64,000 nucleotides of DNA from a candidate division NPL-UPA2 bacterium Unc8 (GCA_003574845.1 NDHY01000002.1:101075-165074), one strand, 5' to 3'; shown: positions 38,330-48,622, numbered from the stretch's first letter. The notes: generated by a model from the sequence alone, not told the origin. Program-made: numbers and translations.

Positions 38330-38912
38330 TTTGACCATTGGCACAAAGTCAGAAAGCCCCGGTATGTATGCGGTGCCGGCAAATCCCGGCCCCCATCATA
38401 GCGCCAACAAGCGGAATTATCCCCGACATAAGGGACTCTTCCTTAAAGAGCCAGCCTGAATTGGCAAAAAATGCAATTTGCTCCCCGGTGCCCCCAAATC
38501 CGCCTTTCTCAGATGGCCGAATTCTTGCCCCGCCAGAATCCATTATCCAGACCATCGGAATTTTAGATTTTAGTGTAATCTCTCTTATCCTTGTTGCCTT
38601 CTCCTCGCCGATTCTGCCCATGGAGTTACCTTTAACAGTATAGTCATAGGCGATTATTCCAACATACCTTCCATCTACCTTCCCATATCCGGTAACTATT
38701 CCATCTGCGTCCGGCTTATTCTTATCTTCATCGGTTGCCAGGATGCCTGTTTCAAGGAAGGTGTCTTTATCAAAAAGCATGTCCAGCCTTTCCCTGACTG
38801 TTAATTTACCTCTCTGGCGCTGTCTTTGTATCTTGCTCTCACCGCCCCCTTTTTTTGCTATATCGCGCAGTTCCTGAAGTCGCTTAATATCCTGATGCTT
38901 TTGTTCACTCAT
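38330..38912 (-). pseudogene. Acyl-CoA carboxylase carboxyltransferase (beta) subunit, frameshifted and truncated
   Basis: MSEQKHQDIKRLQELRDIAKKGGGESKIQRQRQRGKLTVRERLD...DSGGARI; after MMGAG the family continuation AGTAYIPGLSDFVPMVK is in another frame. Confidence 0.8.
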
Positions 38913-40264
38913 CTTATCTCCTCCTCTATTTGGTTCAGTTTTTCTATAAAATGGGTGTCATACCCGCCGTTTGAAAACAGCTTTGAAGAGTAAGCTTTGG
39001 TTAAAAAAGGGATATTCGTTTTAATGCCGGTGATGGAATAATTTTCAAGAGCAAACAGCATTCTCTCTATTGCTATCGTTCTGTCTTCGCCAAAAGTTAC
39101 CAATTTTGCAATTAAAGGGTCATAAAAAGAAGATATGACATCTCCCCCACGAGTGCCGCTGTCAACTCTTATCCCTTCACCTTGCGGTTCACTATACTCG
39201 GCTATTGTGCCGGGGGAGGGATAAAATTTTTCTGGGTCTTCAGCATAAATTCTTGACTCAATTGCCCAACCAGAAACCTTTAAGTTCTCCTCCAAAAGCG
39301 GAATAGGCTTACCAGATGCTATCTCAAGCTGAAACTCAACCAGGTCAACTCCGCTTATCTCCTCAGTTATAGGATGCTCAACCTGAAGCCGCGTGTTTGC
39401 CTCTAAGAAATAAAAATTTCTGTACTTATCCACCATAAATTCAATTGTCGCTGCATTTAAATAGTCAATTCCATTAACCAGTTTTTTCGCTGCTTCTCTT
39501 AAATTATGCCTTAGCTCCTCCGGGACAAAAGTAGATGGGGATTCTTCTATTATCTTTTGATGCCTTCTTTGAACAGAGCATTCCCGCTCATAAAATGTAA
39601 GAACATTTCCAAATTTATCTCTCAACACCTGAATCTCAATGTGATGTGGCTCCTCTAAATATTTCTCAATGTAGACCCTGCCATCGCCAAAGGCGGCTCT
39701 GGCGCGATTTGATGTTTGCTCATAAGCTTGCCGCAATTCACCTTCAGTTTCAACCTTCTTCATCCCAATTCCGCCACCGCCAGCCGATGCTTTTAAAATC
39801 ACCGGGAACGATAATTCTTTGCACACCTCTTCTGCCTCTTTCAGATTCTTCAGGATTCCGCTTCCGGAAATTATCGGGACGCCCAATTTCTTTGCGGTTT
39901 CCCGTGCCCTCTGCTTATCTCCCATAACTGCAACAGAGCTTGCTTTTGGCCCAATAAAGATTATGTTTTCATTTTCACATGCTCTGATAAAATCAGAATT
40001 TTCAGATAAGAAGCCATATCCTGGATGAATAGCCTCGCATTTTTTATCAACTGCAACTTTAATGATTTTTTCTATGTTTAAGTAGCTCTCAAGTGGCGTT
40101 TTGCCGCCCAAACTTACTTTTTCATCTGCATCATTTGCAAACAATGTATTTTCATCAATATCAGAGTAGACAGCAATCGTTTTTATTTTTAATCTCTTTA
40201 TAGTTCTTATTACCCTTCTTGCTATTTCTCCACGGTTTGCAACAAGAACAGAGCTTATCATCAT
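38909..40264 (-). CDS. accC: Biotin carboxylase
   Basis: SSVLVANRGEIARRVIRTIKRL, KASAGGGGIGMKKV, ERECSVQRRHQKIIEE, FLEANTRLQVEHPITEE. Confidence 0.95.
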   Translation of the reverse strand: MMISSVLVANRGEIARRVIRTIKRLKIKTIAVYSDIDENTLFANDADEKVSLGGKTPLESYLNIEKIIKVAVDKKCEAIHPGYGFLSENSDFIRACENENIIFIGPKASSVAVMGDKQRARETAKKLGVPIISGSGILKNLKEAEEVCKELSFPVILKASAGGGGIGMKKVETEGELRQAYEQTSNRARAAFGDGRVYIEKYLEEPHHIEIQVLRDKFGNVLTFYERECSVQRRHQKIIEESPSTFVPEELRHNLREAAKKLVNGIDYLNAATIEFMVDKYRNFYFLEANTRLQVEHPITEEISGVDLVEFQLEIASGKPIPLLEENLKVSGWAIESRIYAEDPEKFYPSPGTIAEYSEPQGEGIRVDSGTRGGDVISSFYDPLIAKLVTFGEDRTIAIERMLFALENYSITGIKTNIPFLTKAYSSKLFSNGGYDTHFIEKLNQIEEEIR

Positions 40265-40295
40265 ATTTTGTCCACTCCACTTTTTTTAATTTGCT

Positions 40296-40741
40296 TTAAA
40301 ACTCAACCTGGTATCTTACCAATGTGTAGGGAGAAAGATGCTTATCTACCAATTTCCTTATTTCATCTTTATTGACCTCAGTGGGAGAAGTAATAGTTAT
40401 AGTAGCCAAAGTGCCTAACTTTTTATCATCCTTGACCTCAATCCGGCAATCGCCGACTTTATCCTTGACGGCCTCTAACTCATCTTTAAATACTTCTGCA
40501 ATGATATGATTACGCAGGAGATTTTTCTTAATTTTTTCAACCGAATGTATTCAAGAGCGATCCGCTCGGGGAAAAGATCGACGCTCTGACAGATAAGGTC
40601 ATAAGTTGTTGATATGGGGCGGCCATCCAGGCTGAGATCCTTAAGTACACCACACATAAGGTCTCCATCACCCTTTTTTAGGATGGCAGTAGTAATCTCC
40701 TGAACACTTTCTCTGTCCTTAATAACGACATCAAGCGCCAT
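40296..40741 (-). pseudogene. Conserved hypothetical gene split by a frameshift
   Basis: 40741-~40540 frame (MALDVVIKDRESVQEITTAIL...YIRLKKLRK) continues in another frame as NLLRNHIIAEVFKDELEAVKDKVGDCRIEVKDDKKLGTLATITITSPTEVNKDEIRKLVDKHLSPYTLVRYQVEF*. Confidence 0.65.
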
Positions 40742-40789
40742 AATACTCCTCCTTCAGATATCTCGATTTACCACAAGAAAAAAGCGTTG

Positions 40790-41254
40790 TCAAAGAAGTG
40801 TTTTAACTGTATCCCGCTCAGCAGGAATCATTCTGTCAACTATCAGAATACCATTTAAGTGATCTACTTCGTGCTGGATTACCCGTGCAGGAATCCCCGT
40901 AACTTCTAACTTTATTTCCTCTCCATTTTCACCAAGCCCTTTAGCCATGATATCCTTCGCTCTCTTGATACTTGCTTTTATTCCAGGGAAACTCAGGCAG
41001 CCCTCCTCAGCAATTTCCTCGCCACCTCTCATTACTATCTCAGGGTTAATAATAACCAATGGCATATCAAAGGCATCAGTGACAATCACTCTTTGTTCCA
41101 CTCCAATCTGGGTTGCGGCAAGCCCAATCCCATCGTTCTGATGCATCACCTCAAACATATCTTTAATCAGTTTCTTTAGCTCATCAGTAATCTCAGTTAC
41201 CATTTGCGCTTTTCTTCTTAATACAGGGTCGCCATAGGTTCTTATTTTCATCAA
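40790..41254 (-). CDS. def: Peptide deformylase
   Basis: [31 protein letters not shown]. Confidence 0.97.
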   Translation of the reverse strand: MMKIRTYGDPVLRRKAQMVTEITDELKKLIKDMFEVMHQNDGIGLAATQIGVEQRVIVTDAFDMPLVIINPEIVMRGGEEIAEEGCLSFPGIKASIKRAKDIMAKGLGENGEEIKLEVTGIPARVIQHEVDHLNGILIVDRMIPAERDTVKTLL

Positions 41255-41607
41255 AAGCCTTTTTTTATTTGATTCTTTTCATCAACAAAAATTCTTTTCA
41301 TCTTGTGATTCCTTGCTTCCTCATCATCCATTGCAGAGTAAGAGATAATGTGAATGCGGTCACCAACCTGTCCCCAGCGAGCGGCAGGCCCATTTAAGCA
41401 AATTTCCCCACTTCCTTTTTTTCCTTCCATGCAGTATGTCTCTACCCTGCTACCATTGTTAAGATTTACAATCTGCACTCTTTCCATCGGGAGGATGTCA
41501 GCCGCCTTTAGAAGTTCCCCATCAATAGTAATACTTCCCTCATACCTGAGATTTGCTGCAGTGACAACTGCCCCATGAATCTTGGACTTACATATTACTC
41601 TCTGCAT
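41251..41607 (-). CDS. panD: Aspartate 1-decarboxylase
   Basis: [44 protein letters not shown]. Confidence 0.96.
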   Translation of the reverse strand: MQRVICKSKIHGAVVTAANLRYEGSITIDGELLKAADILPMERVQIVNLNNGSRVETYCMEGKKGSGEICLNGPAARWGQVGDRIHIISYSAMDDEEARNHKMKRIFVDEKNQIKKGF

Positions 41608-41668
41608 TATTAAACTCTCCGTCTTCAGTCTAACAGCCTACAGCCTTCAGCCTTTGTGCCTTTGTTAT

Positions 41669-42517
41669 TTACACTTCAATGGAGATATTGTCAATGAGGC
41701 GCGTATTACCAATCCAGACAGCAAGAGCAATCAAAATCTTGCCGGAAATCTCTTTCCTCTCTCTCAGTGTTTCTCCATCAACAAGGGAAATATAATCTAT
41801 TTTTACCCGCGGCTCTTTCCTGACTATCTCCTCCATTATTTTAAGAATCTGTTTACTATTTCTTTCTCCGGAATTAATCAAATGACGCGCTTTTAGAAGA
41901 GATTTATAAAGAACCACTGCCGATTTTCTCTCTTCTTTAGTTAGGTAGCTATTTCTTGAGCTCACCGCAAGACCATCAGCAGTCCGCACGGTGGGGAGAA
42001 CCTTTATCTCTACTTCCATATTAAGGTCAGCAACCATTCTCTTGACAATCAGTGCCTGCTGGGCATCCTTGGCTCCAAAGTAGGCAATATCAGGGCTGAT
42101 AATATTGAACAGCTTTGCGACAATTGTCGCTACCCCGCGAAAATGCCCCGGACGTGAGATGCCACACAAAGGAAAACTCAGCTTCTCCACATTGATAGAG
42201 GTCTGATATCCATCGGGGTACACCTCACCAGTTAGCGGAGCAAAGATAAAGTCCACCCCGGCATTGAAGGCGAGGAGGCAATCTTTATCTATATCTCGTG
42301 GATATCTTTTGTAGTCCTCCCCTTCAGGGGCAAACTGAGTAGGATTGACAAAAATACTGATGACAACAGCATCGCAGTCCTTTTTTACCTGGCGAATAAG
42401 ACTGAGATGCCCCTCATGCAAGCACCCCATCGTCGGAACAAAGCCAATTGCACATCCCCTCTCTTTTAAGGCGCGAGAGCAGGCAGAGATCCGAGAAATC
42501 CTCCTAATAACCTCCAT
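41669..42517 (-). CDS. panC: Pantothenate synthetase
   Basis: GFVPTMGCLHEGHLSLIR, FVNPTQFAPEGEDYKRYPR, YFGAKDAQQ. Confidence 0.97.
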   Translation of the reverse strand: MEVIRRISRISACSRALKERGCAIGFVPTMGCLHEGHLSLIRQVKKDCDAVVISIFVNPTQFAPEGEDYKRYPRDIDKDCLLAFNAGVDFIFAPLTGEVYPDGYQTSINVEKLSFPLCGISRPGHFRGVATIVAKLFNIISPDIAYFGAKDAQQALIVKRMVADLNMEVEIKVLPTVRTADGLAVSSRNSYLTKEERKSAVVLYKSLLKARHLINSGERNSKQILKIMEEIVRKEPRVKIDYISLVDGETLRERKEISGKILIALAVWIGNTRLIDNISIEV

Positions 42518-42939
42518 CTCTCCAACCGCAGAAAAGTATTTATCATCTGATGTTGAGCATAACCTACATCTTCAGTGAGAATTGTCCCTGTAGGAATGTG
42601 CCAGTATTGCGGACGGCCATCTTCTCCCATCCCTTTATAAAGGAGATTGGAGCCATACCCGGCTATCCCACTACCATCCAATCTGATTACAGATTTTACA
42701 GGAGGAGTAAAACTAACTTCAGGGTTCCGTTTGATAGCAACCCGATAATGCTTTAGCTTTTCCTGGAAGTGCTGCGCTTTATCAGACGAGATTCTCTCCC
42801 ACATGATTCTTCCATCAAAAGTAATAACCTCAGCAAACGCCTCTTCACTGAACTCCTTTATCCTGAGAATCTCTATCGTTTCAAGCTCATCACTCGCGGG
42901 AAGCAACAAGCGATTAGTAGTGTTAACTTTACTTTTCAT
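42466..42939 (-). CDS. Hypothetical protein
   Basis: 157-aa ORF in operon context, overlaps panC start by 52 nt. Confidence 0.55.
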   Translation of the reverse strand: MKSKVNTTNRLLLPASDELETIEILRIKEFSEEAFAEVITFDGRIMWERISSDKAQHFQEKLKHYRVAIKRNPEVSFTPPVKSVIRLDGSGIAGYGSNLLYKGMGEDGRPQYWHIPTGTILTEDVGYAQHQMINTFLRLERWRLLGGFLGSLPALAP

Positions 42940-42951
42940 TTGCTTGTTTCA

Positions 42952-43362
42952 CTATGGACTGGCAGTAGTTAAGTCAATCACTTCTTCAGCAACAAAAATA
43001 GGAACGTTAGCGCGCAGGGCAAGGGCAATAGCATCGCTTGGCCGGGCATCAATTTTCACTTCTTCCCCTTCTTGTGTGACAATCATTAACTTGGCAAAAA
43101 ATATTCCTTCGGAGAGACTGTCAACGATTATACCTTCAAGTTTTGCTCCGAGTCCCTTTATTGTGCTCATTAATAGGTCGTGTGTAAGAGGACGTGGTGG
43201 AGTTATTCCTTTCATCTTCATCCTGATTGCTTCAGCCTCATAAGGCCCGATTATTATCGGAAGGCGCCGCTTTTCTCCATCCTTTTCCTTTAGAATGATA
43301 AGTTGCTCGCCCCTTTTCTCATCCATTCTGATGCTTGACAATTGCATTTCCATCATTAGCAA
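42952..43362 (-). CDS. Bifunctional nuclease family (DUF151) protein
   Basis: LPIIIGPYEAEAIRMKMKG...RPLTHDLL, IDARPSDAIALALRANVPIFVAEEV. Confidence 0.92.
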   Translation of the reverse strand: MLMMEMQLSSIRMDEKRGEQLIILKEKDGEKRRLPIIIGPYEAEAIRMKMKGITPPRPLTHDLLMSTIKGLGAKLEGIIVDSLSEGIFFAKLMIVTQEGEEVKIDARPSDAIALALRANVPIFVAEEVIDLTTASP

Positions 43363-43441
43363 GCTCCTCCAGATTCCACATCAACTCACCAGCACCAAGC
43401 TCACCCTCAGCCCTACCTACCACCTACTATCTACTACCCAC

Positions 43442-43663
43442 TCATTTTGCATTTAAAAATTCCTCCATAGTTAGACCAGCTCGGGCAATAAGCGATCTTA
43501 GAGTCCCTCTTGCAACCTCACGATGACCAGGAACAGACAAAGTAGTAATATGTCCTTCCTTCACAAGAATAATGTGACTTCCTCATTGCCTCGCAACTTC
43601 CCATCCCAGACGCCTAAATATTCTTACAACTTCATGCCCACTTAAAAGTGGAATCTTCTGCAT
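43442..43663 (-). pseudogene. hicA: HicA-like toxin gene with in-frame TGA (43583-43585)
   Basis: MQKIPLLSGHEVVRIFRRLGWEVARQ*GSHIILVKEGHITTLSVPGHREVARGTLRSLIARAGLTMEEFLNAK. Confidence 0.8.
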
Positions 43664-43869
43664 TAGGCCAATACTTCTACTTCACGCATACTTACAGTGA
43701 GTGGTATACCCCTTTCAGCTCGAACTTCAAGACACTGTTTTATTGCGTCTTTGATATTTTCCACTGCTTCCTGTTCAGTCTTGCCTTGGCTCACACATCC
43801 TGGGATAGATGGGCATTCTACCACAAACATTCCGTCTTCATCTCGTCCAATTGTTACAATAAACTTCAT
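43663..43869 (-). CDS. hicB: HicB family antitoxin
   Basis: MKFIVTIGRDEDGMFVVECPSIPGCVSQGKTEQEAVENIKDAIKQCLE; overlaps hicA start (TAATG). Confidence 0.9.
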   Translation of the reverse strand: MKFIVTIGRDEDGMFVVECPSIPGCVSQGKTEQEAVENIKDAIKQCLEVRAERGIPLTVSMREVEVLA

Positions 43870-43987
43870 TGTTTATGTCTCATTCTTTTCTTACTTACTT
43901 AATAGGGTTCTTAAAGTCTTTTGCATCTCTCTCGGGTTTTTATCGCCTAACAATGCATTACTGCTTATGATACAATAGGAATAATCA

Positions 43988-44446
43988 TTATTGCAAGCAT
44001 TTTTGGGAAATTTCCTGAATCTTTTTCCCCAAAATAGGGTGAATGACCTCAGGAGCAATCTCCTTAAGAGGCGCCAGGACAAAGTTCCTCTCTGTGAGTA
44101 ATGGATGGGGAATTTTTAGATTATCATTATCAATGATTAACCCGCCATAGAGTAATATGTCAAGGTCAATGATGCGCGGCCCCCAGCGCTTGGCGACTTC
44201 TCTACCCAATGTTTTCTCTATGGATTTCAAGAGCTTAAGTAATAAAGAGGGAGGAATATCGGTCTCTATTTCCACAACTCCATTTAAGAAAAATGGTTGT
44301 TCCTTTATCCCTTCCGGTTCAGTTTCAATGAACGAGGAGATTTTTTTTACTCTGATGGAGGGATTTTTCATTAAAAGGGCAATTGCCCTTTTAATGCTTT
44401 TCCTCCTTCCTCTCAGGTTTGAGCCCAATCCAAGGTAAACTTTCAA
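43988..44446 (-). CDS. folK: 2-amino-4-hydroxy-6-hydroxymethyldihydropteridine pyrophosphokinase
   Basis: YLGLGSNLRGRRKSIKRAI, RWGPRIIDLDILLYGG, PHPLLTERNFVLAPL. Confidence 0.95.
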   Translation of the reverse strand: MKVYLGLGSNLRGRRKSIKRAIALLMKNPSIRVKKISSFIETEPEGIKEQPFFLNGVVEIETDIPPSLLLKLLKSIEKTLGREVAKRWGPRIIDLDILLYGGLIIDNDNLKIPHPLLTERNFVLAPLKEIAPEVIHPILGKKIQEISQKCLQ

Positions 44447-44465
44447 TGTAAGGCACCTTTGCTTT

Positions 44466-45647
44466 TCAGTGATAGGTAAGTTTTAGGTGAGAAATTCTTC
44501 CCACCGCCTCTTCTATTCTCTCACGCGGAACCGTCAAGGCAATGCGAATAAACCCCTCACCGCAGGCGCCAAATCCAACTCCTGGAGTGGTAACAATGTG
44601 TGCTTCCCGCAGGAGATATTCTGTTAGTTCAAATGATGAAGTAAAAGAGGAGGGAAGAGGCAACCACACATAAAGTGTAGCTTTTGGACGTGGCACTTTC
44701 CAGCCAATTTTAGTTAATCCATCAATAAGGGCATCTCTCCTTTCCATATAAATTTTGGCAACTCGGCTTACTTCTTCATCTGAGTTGTTTAGAGCCTCTA
44801 TGGCTGCATATTGAATCGGCTGAAACATTCCGGAATCAAGATTGGTCTTTACCTTTAACAAAGCGGAAATAATTTGAGGATTTCCACATGCCCAGGCAAC
44901 CCTCCAGCCTGTCATATTATATGTTTTGGAAAGACTATGAAATTCAACACCAACATCCATTGCTCCTCCAACCTCAAGAAAGCTCGGCGCCTGGTAATCC
45001 CCGAAAGTAACTTCTGAATAGGCAGCATCATGACAGACAACAATCTCATATTTTTTTGCAAAGCGGACGACTTCTTTGAAAAATTCCTTTGATGCAGTTG
45101 CCGTGGTAGGATTATTAGGATAATTGATAAACATTATCTTTGCCCGGCGGGCAATGTCTTCACTCACAGAGTTCAGTTGTGGAAGAAACTCATTATCCTT
45201 ATAAAGCGGTAAAAAAGATGGCTTTCCACCGGCAAGAATCGTCCCGGCCTGGTAAACAGGATAGCCCGGATCAGGCACAAGAGCGACATCCCCTTCATTT
45301 ACAAAAGCAAGTGGAATATGACCAATTCCTTCTTTTGAGCCAAGCAGTGGCAATATCTCGTTTTCGGGGTTCAGCTTGACGGAAAATCTTCCCTCAAACC
45401 AGCGCGCCACTGTTTCCCTTAAAATGCGAAGACCACTGTAAGAAGGATAGCGGTGGTTTTCTTCAATCTTTGCAGATGTATAAAGTTGCTCAATAACGCG
45501 CGGGGCAGTAGGAGTATCCGGATCCCCGGTCCCCAAATCAATGATATCGGCTCCTGAGGCAAGAACATCTTTTTTTAGCTCATCTATTTTAGCAAAAAGA
45601 TAGGTAGGAAGCTGAGCCAACCTCCGGGATACTGCTACTTCAGGCAT
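44466..45647 (-). CDS. dapL: LL-diaminopimelate aminotransferase-like (class I/II aminotransferase)
   Basis: DLGTGDPDTPTAPRVIEQL, INYPNNPTTATA, SLSKTYNMTGWRVAWACG. Confidence 0.85.
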   Translation of the reverse strand: MPEVAVSRRLAQLPTYLFAKIDELKKDVLASGADIIDLGTGDPDTPTAPRVIEQLYTSAKIEENHRYPSYSGLRILRETVARWFEGRFSVKLNPENEILPLLGSKEGIGHIPLAFVNEGDVALVPDPGYPVYQAGTILAGGKPSFLPLYKDNEFLPQLNSVSEDIARRAKIMFINYPNNPTTATASKEFFKEVVRFAKKYEIVVCHDAAYSEVTFGDYQAPSFLEVGGAMDVGVEFHSLSKTYNMTGWRVAWACGNPQIISALLKVKTNLDSGMFQPIQYAAIEALNNSDEEVSRVAKIYMERRDALIDGLTKIGWKVPRPKATLYVWLPLPSSFTSSFELTEYLLREAHIVTTPGVGFGACGEGFIRIALTVPRERIEEAVGRISHLKLTYH

Positions 45648-46834
45648 TTTTTTCTCATTGCCTCAAGTTTAAGCGGCAAGCCCCAGAGTTCAATAAACCC
45701 TTCTGCCCAGGTACGGTTAAAGGTATCACTTATCCCATATGTAGCCAGATTCTCATTATAAAGTGAATACTCTGACCGGCGACCAATCATCTCGCATTTT
45801 CCTTTGTGCAGCTTTACCCTTATGGTGCCGCTGACCACCTCCTGTGTCTTTTCAATAAAGGCATCAAAGGCATCCCGCAAGGAGGAGTGCCATAAGCCAT
45901 AGTAGATGAGCTCTCCGTACTTAGTAGAAATTAACTCCTTAAAATGAAGTGTCTCCTTATCCAGAGTCAGCGCTTCTAATTCTCGATGGGCCAGATGAAG
46001 AATTGTGCCAGCTGGGGACTCATATATCTCTCTTGACTTGATGCCGATGAGGCGGTTCTCTATCAAGTCCTCCCTCCCAACGCCATTTTTTCCGCCCTCT
46101 TCATTCAGTTTTCTCACAATTTCCATCATTCCACAGCTTCTACCGTTAAGACCAACAGGAGTGCCTCGCTTGAAATTGAGCTCTATGTAGGTTGGCTTAT
46201 CCGGAGCCGACTGAGGAGATGCTGTAAGCTGATATATTTCCTCAGGAGGCTCGCGCCATGGGTCCTCAAGAACGCCGCATTCTATACTTGCCCCCCAGAC
46301 ATTGATATCAACACTATAGGGGCTCTCCACGCTAACAGCAACAGGGATGTTGTGCTTAGCAGCATAAGCAATCTCCTCCTGGCGAGATTTGAGCTCCCAT
46401 TCACGCAATGGAGCAATTACCCTTAGCTCCGGGTTGAGTGAGAAAATCCCGAGTTCAATCCGCACCTGGTCATTTCCTTTGCCAGAGCACCCATGCGCAA
46501 CGACCGATGCTCCCTCTTTCTCGGCAATCTCAACAAGTTTTTTGGCAATTAATGGACGGCTAAGCGCCGTTGCCAGCAGATATTTTCGCTCATAGGCAGC
46601 ATTCGCGCGCAGGGCAGGGAGCACATACTGCTCTAAAAATTCCTGCTGGAGATTTTCAATATATACAGAGGTAGCGCCGCTGGCGAGTGCTTTCTGCCTC
46701 AGCGCATCTGCGTCAAACTCCTGCCCAAGGTCTAAAGATACGGTAACCACCTCCATCTGCTTTTTTTCCTTTAGCCAGGGGATGCAGACAGAAGTATCCA
46801 GTCCACCTGAATAGGCAAGGACAACCTTTTTCAA
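45635..46834 (-). CDS. argG: Argininosuccinate synthase
   Basis: VVLAYSGGLDTSVCIPWL, GCSGKGNDQVRIELG, GIKSREIYESPAGTIL. Confidence 0.97.
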   Translation of the reverse strand: MKKVVLAYSGGLDTSVCIPWLKEKKQMEVVTVSLDLGQEFDADALRQKALASGATSVYIENLQQEFLEQYVLPALRANAAYERKYLLATALSRPLIAKKLVEIAEKEGASVVAHGCSGKGNDQVRIELGIFSLNPELRVIAPLREWELKSRQEEIAYAAKHNIPVAVSVESPYSVDINVWGASIECGVLEDPWREPPEEIYQLTASPQSAPDKPTYIELNFKRGTPVGLNGRSCGMMEIVRKLNEEGGKNGVGREDLIENRLIGIKSREIYESPAGTILHLAHRELEALTLDKETLHFKELISTKYGELIYYGLWHSSLRDAFDAFIEKTQEVVSGTIRVKLHKGKCEMIGRRSEYSLYNENLATYGISDTFNRTWAEGFIELWGLPLKLEAMRKKCLK

Positions 46835-46941
46835 TCTATATACCTCATCTTATAACTATTCATATATCCAGTAGTTAGAAGTTGATTGTTTTATTCTGGA
46901 TTCTGGATTCTGGATTCTGACTTCTGACTCCTGAGTAGTCA

Positions 46942-47130
46942 CTATTCTTCTATGCTTATTGCTTCCGTTGGGCAGCCCTCAGTAGCCTCACGACAGGAAT
47001 CAACAGCTTCTTCAGGAACTGTATCTGCCTTCACCAGAGCAACATCATTACTCATTTCAAACACCTCAGGACAGATATCCACGCACATTTCACAACCAGT
47101 GCAGAGATCATTATCAATTATTACTTTCAT
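46942..47130 (-). CDS. Single-cluster ferredoxin
   Basis: CTGCEMCVDICPEVFEM ... CPTEAI. Confidence 0.9.
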   Translation of the reverse strand: MKVIIDNDLCTGCEMCVDICPEVFEMSNDVALVKADTVPEEAVDSCREATEGCPTEAISIEE

Positions 47131-47147
47131 AGATCAAACACCCCCTC

Positions 47148-47372
47148 TTAAGTAATTACCTCTTTCGCTTCTGGCACCTCTGCCTTTATTGCACGCTCTA
47201 CTGACATTTTCAATGTCATCTGGGACATTGGACAATTGCCACAGGCACCGGTTAATTTTACCTTGACCACACCATCCTCGGTCACATCCAGCAGGTCTAT
47301 GCCCCCTCCATCTGCCTGTAACAAAGGACGCACTTTGTTTAGAGATATCTCCACTTTTTCCTTTAACTCCAT
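47148..47372 (-). CDS. NifU C-terminal domain protein
   Basis: LNKVRPLLQADGGGIDLLDV...LTGACGNCPMSQMTLK. Confidence 0.92.
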   Translation of the reverse strand: MELKEKVEISLNKVRPLLQADGGGIDLLDVTEDGVVKVKLTGACGNCPMSQMTLKMSVERAIKAEVPEAKEVIT

Positions 47373-47420
47373 TGTCTTTCCTCCTTCCTAATACCCTGCC
47401 TCCTCTATAATGAGGAGAAG

Positions 47421-48473
47421 CTACGACAGCTCAAAAGGCAACTTCTTGCCACAATAGCAATAGCTTTTTTCCTTCAGGTCAATCTTTCTTACACCGAACC
47501 AGCTCCTTGCTATTATGGTCTTTCCACAATAAGGACATACAGAATCTTCGCAACTATTTTGTGGTAGGTTACCAGAATAAACATAATTCAGTCCAGTTTT
47601 TTTTCCAACTTCAATCGCGCGATGAATCACTTCAGCAGGCGTGGACCGGGCATCCTGCATCTGATGACAGGGGGAAAATGCCGAGAGATGCCATGGAATA
47701 TCGGCAGAGATGCTTACTAAGAATTCAGCAATCCCTTTTAATTCATCAGGAGAGTCGTTCTCTCCCGGCACTACCAACGTAGTAACCTCAATTGTTATTC
47801 CTGCATTGTGCATATTTCTGATGGTCTCCAGCACTGGCTCGAGGTGCGCCTGGCAGACCCTGCTGTAAAAGTCATCTGAGAAAGATTTCAGGTCTATGTT
47901 CGCTGCATCTATCACACCTTTCATCATAGCTACTGTCTCCGGAGTCTGGTAGCCATTGGTAACAAAGACATTTCTCAATCCTTTCTCCCGGGCAATCTCA
48001 GCCGTTTCATAGGCATATTCAAAGAAAACAGTCGGCTCAGTGTATGTGTAAGAGATACTCTGGCACTTATAGAAAATCGCTTCTTCAACTATTTTCTCTG
48101 GCAAGATAGTCTCTCCGGGAATGTTATCTTTCACTCCCTGAGATATTTCCCAATTCTGGCAAAAGCGACAGCGAAAATTACAGCCTACAGTAGCCAGTGA
48201 ATAGCTAAGCGTTCCCGGAAGAAAATGAAAGAGCGGTTTCTTCTCCATAGGGTCAACATTTCTGGCGATGGCTTTGCCATAAACTAAAGTATAAAGAGCC
48301 CCCTCTTTGTTTTCTCTTACCCTGCAGATGCCGGTTGCTCCGGGCTTAATGCGGCAGCGATGAGCACAGAGGCGACATTTCACCATATTATCCCCAAGAG
48401 TCTGATAAAGAAAAGCCTCTTTCCTGCCCAAAACATTCCCCCCTATGCGAAAGTTATTCTTCAGTAATTTCAT
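47421..48473 (-). CDS. amrS: AmmeMemoRadiSam system radical SAM enzyme (AmrS-like)
   Basis: CRLCAHRCRIKPGATGICRVREN, NFRCRFCQNWEISQ, IDLKSF. Confidence 0.85.
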   Translation of the reverse strand: MKLLKNNFRIGGNVLGRKEAFLYQTLGDNMVKCRLCAHRCRIKPGATGICRVRENKEGALYTLVYGKAIARNVDPMEKKPLFHFLPGTLSYSLATVGCNFRCRFCQNWEISQGVKDNIPGETILPEKIVEEAIFYKCQSISYTYTEPTVFFEYAYETAEIAREKGLRNVFVTNGYQTPETVAMMKGVIDAANIDLKSFSDDFYSRVCQAHLEPVLETIRNMHNAGITIEVTTLVVPGENDSPDELKGIAEFLVSISADIPWHLSAFSPCHQMQDARSTPAEVIHRAIEVGKKTGLNYVYSGNLPQNSCEDSVCPYCGKTIIARSWFGVRKIDLKEKSYCYCGKKLPFELS

Positions 48474-48618
48474 CCATCCGTTTAAGGATTCCTTCAACTT
48501 TTTCTCTGGTTTTTGCCTTTTCCTCTTCCCAGGCAGCTTTCTCTTTCTTGAGCCTGGCTAAGGCATCCAGCATTTTCTGAATCCGCTCCTCAAGAATTAA
48601 AAGGCTTTTCTCATCCAT
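48454..48618 (-). CDS. 54-aa coiled-coil protein
   Basis: MDEKSLLILEERIQKMLDALARLKKEKAAWEEEKAKTREKVEGILKRMDEITEE*. Confidence 0.55.
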   Translation of the reverse strand: MDEKSLLILEERIQKMLDALARLKKEKAAWEEEKAKTREKVEGILKRMDEITEE

Positions 48619-48622
48619 CCAG

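Noticed and set aside
43583-43585. TGA in hicA as selenocysteine or genome-wide UGA recoding
   Set aside because: No SECIS-like hairpin was evident and many genes in the window end normally at TGA.
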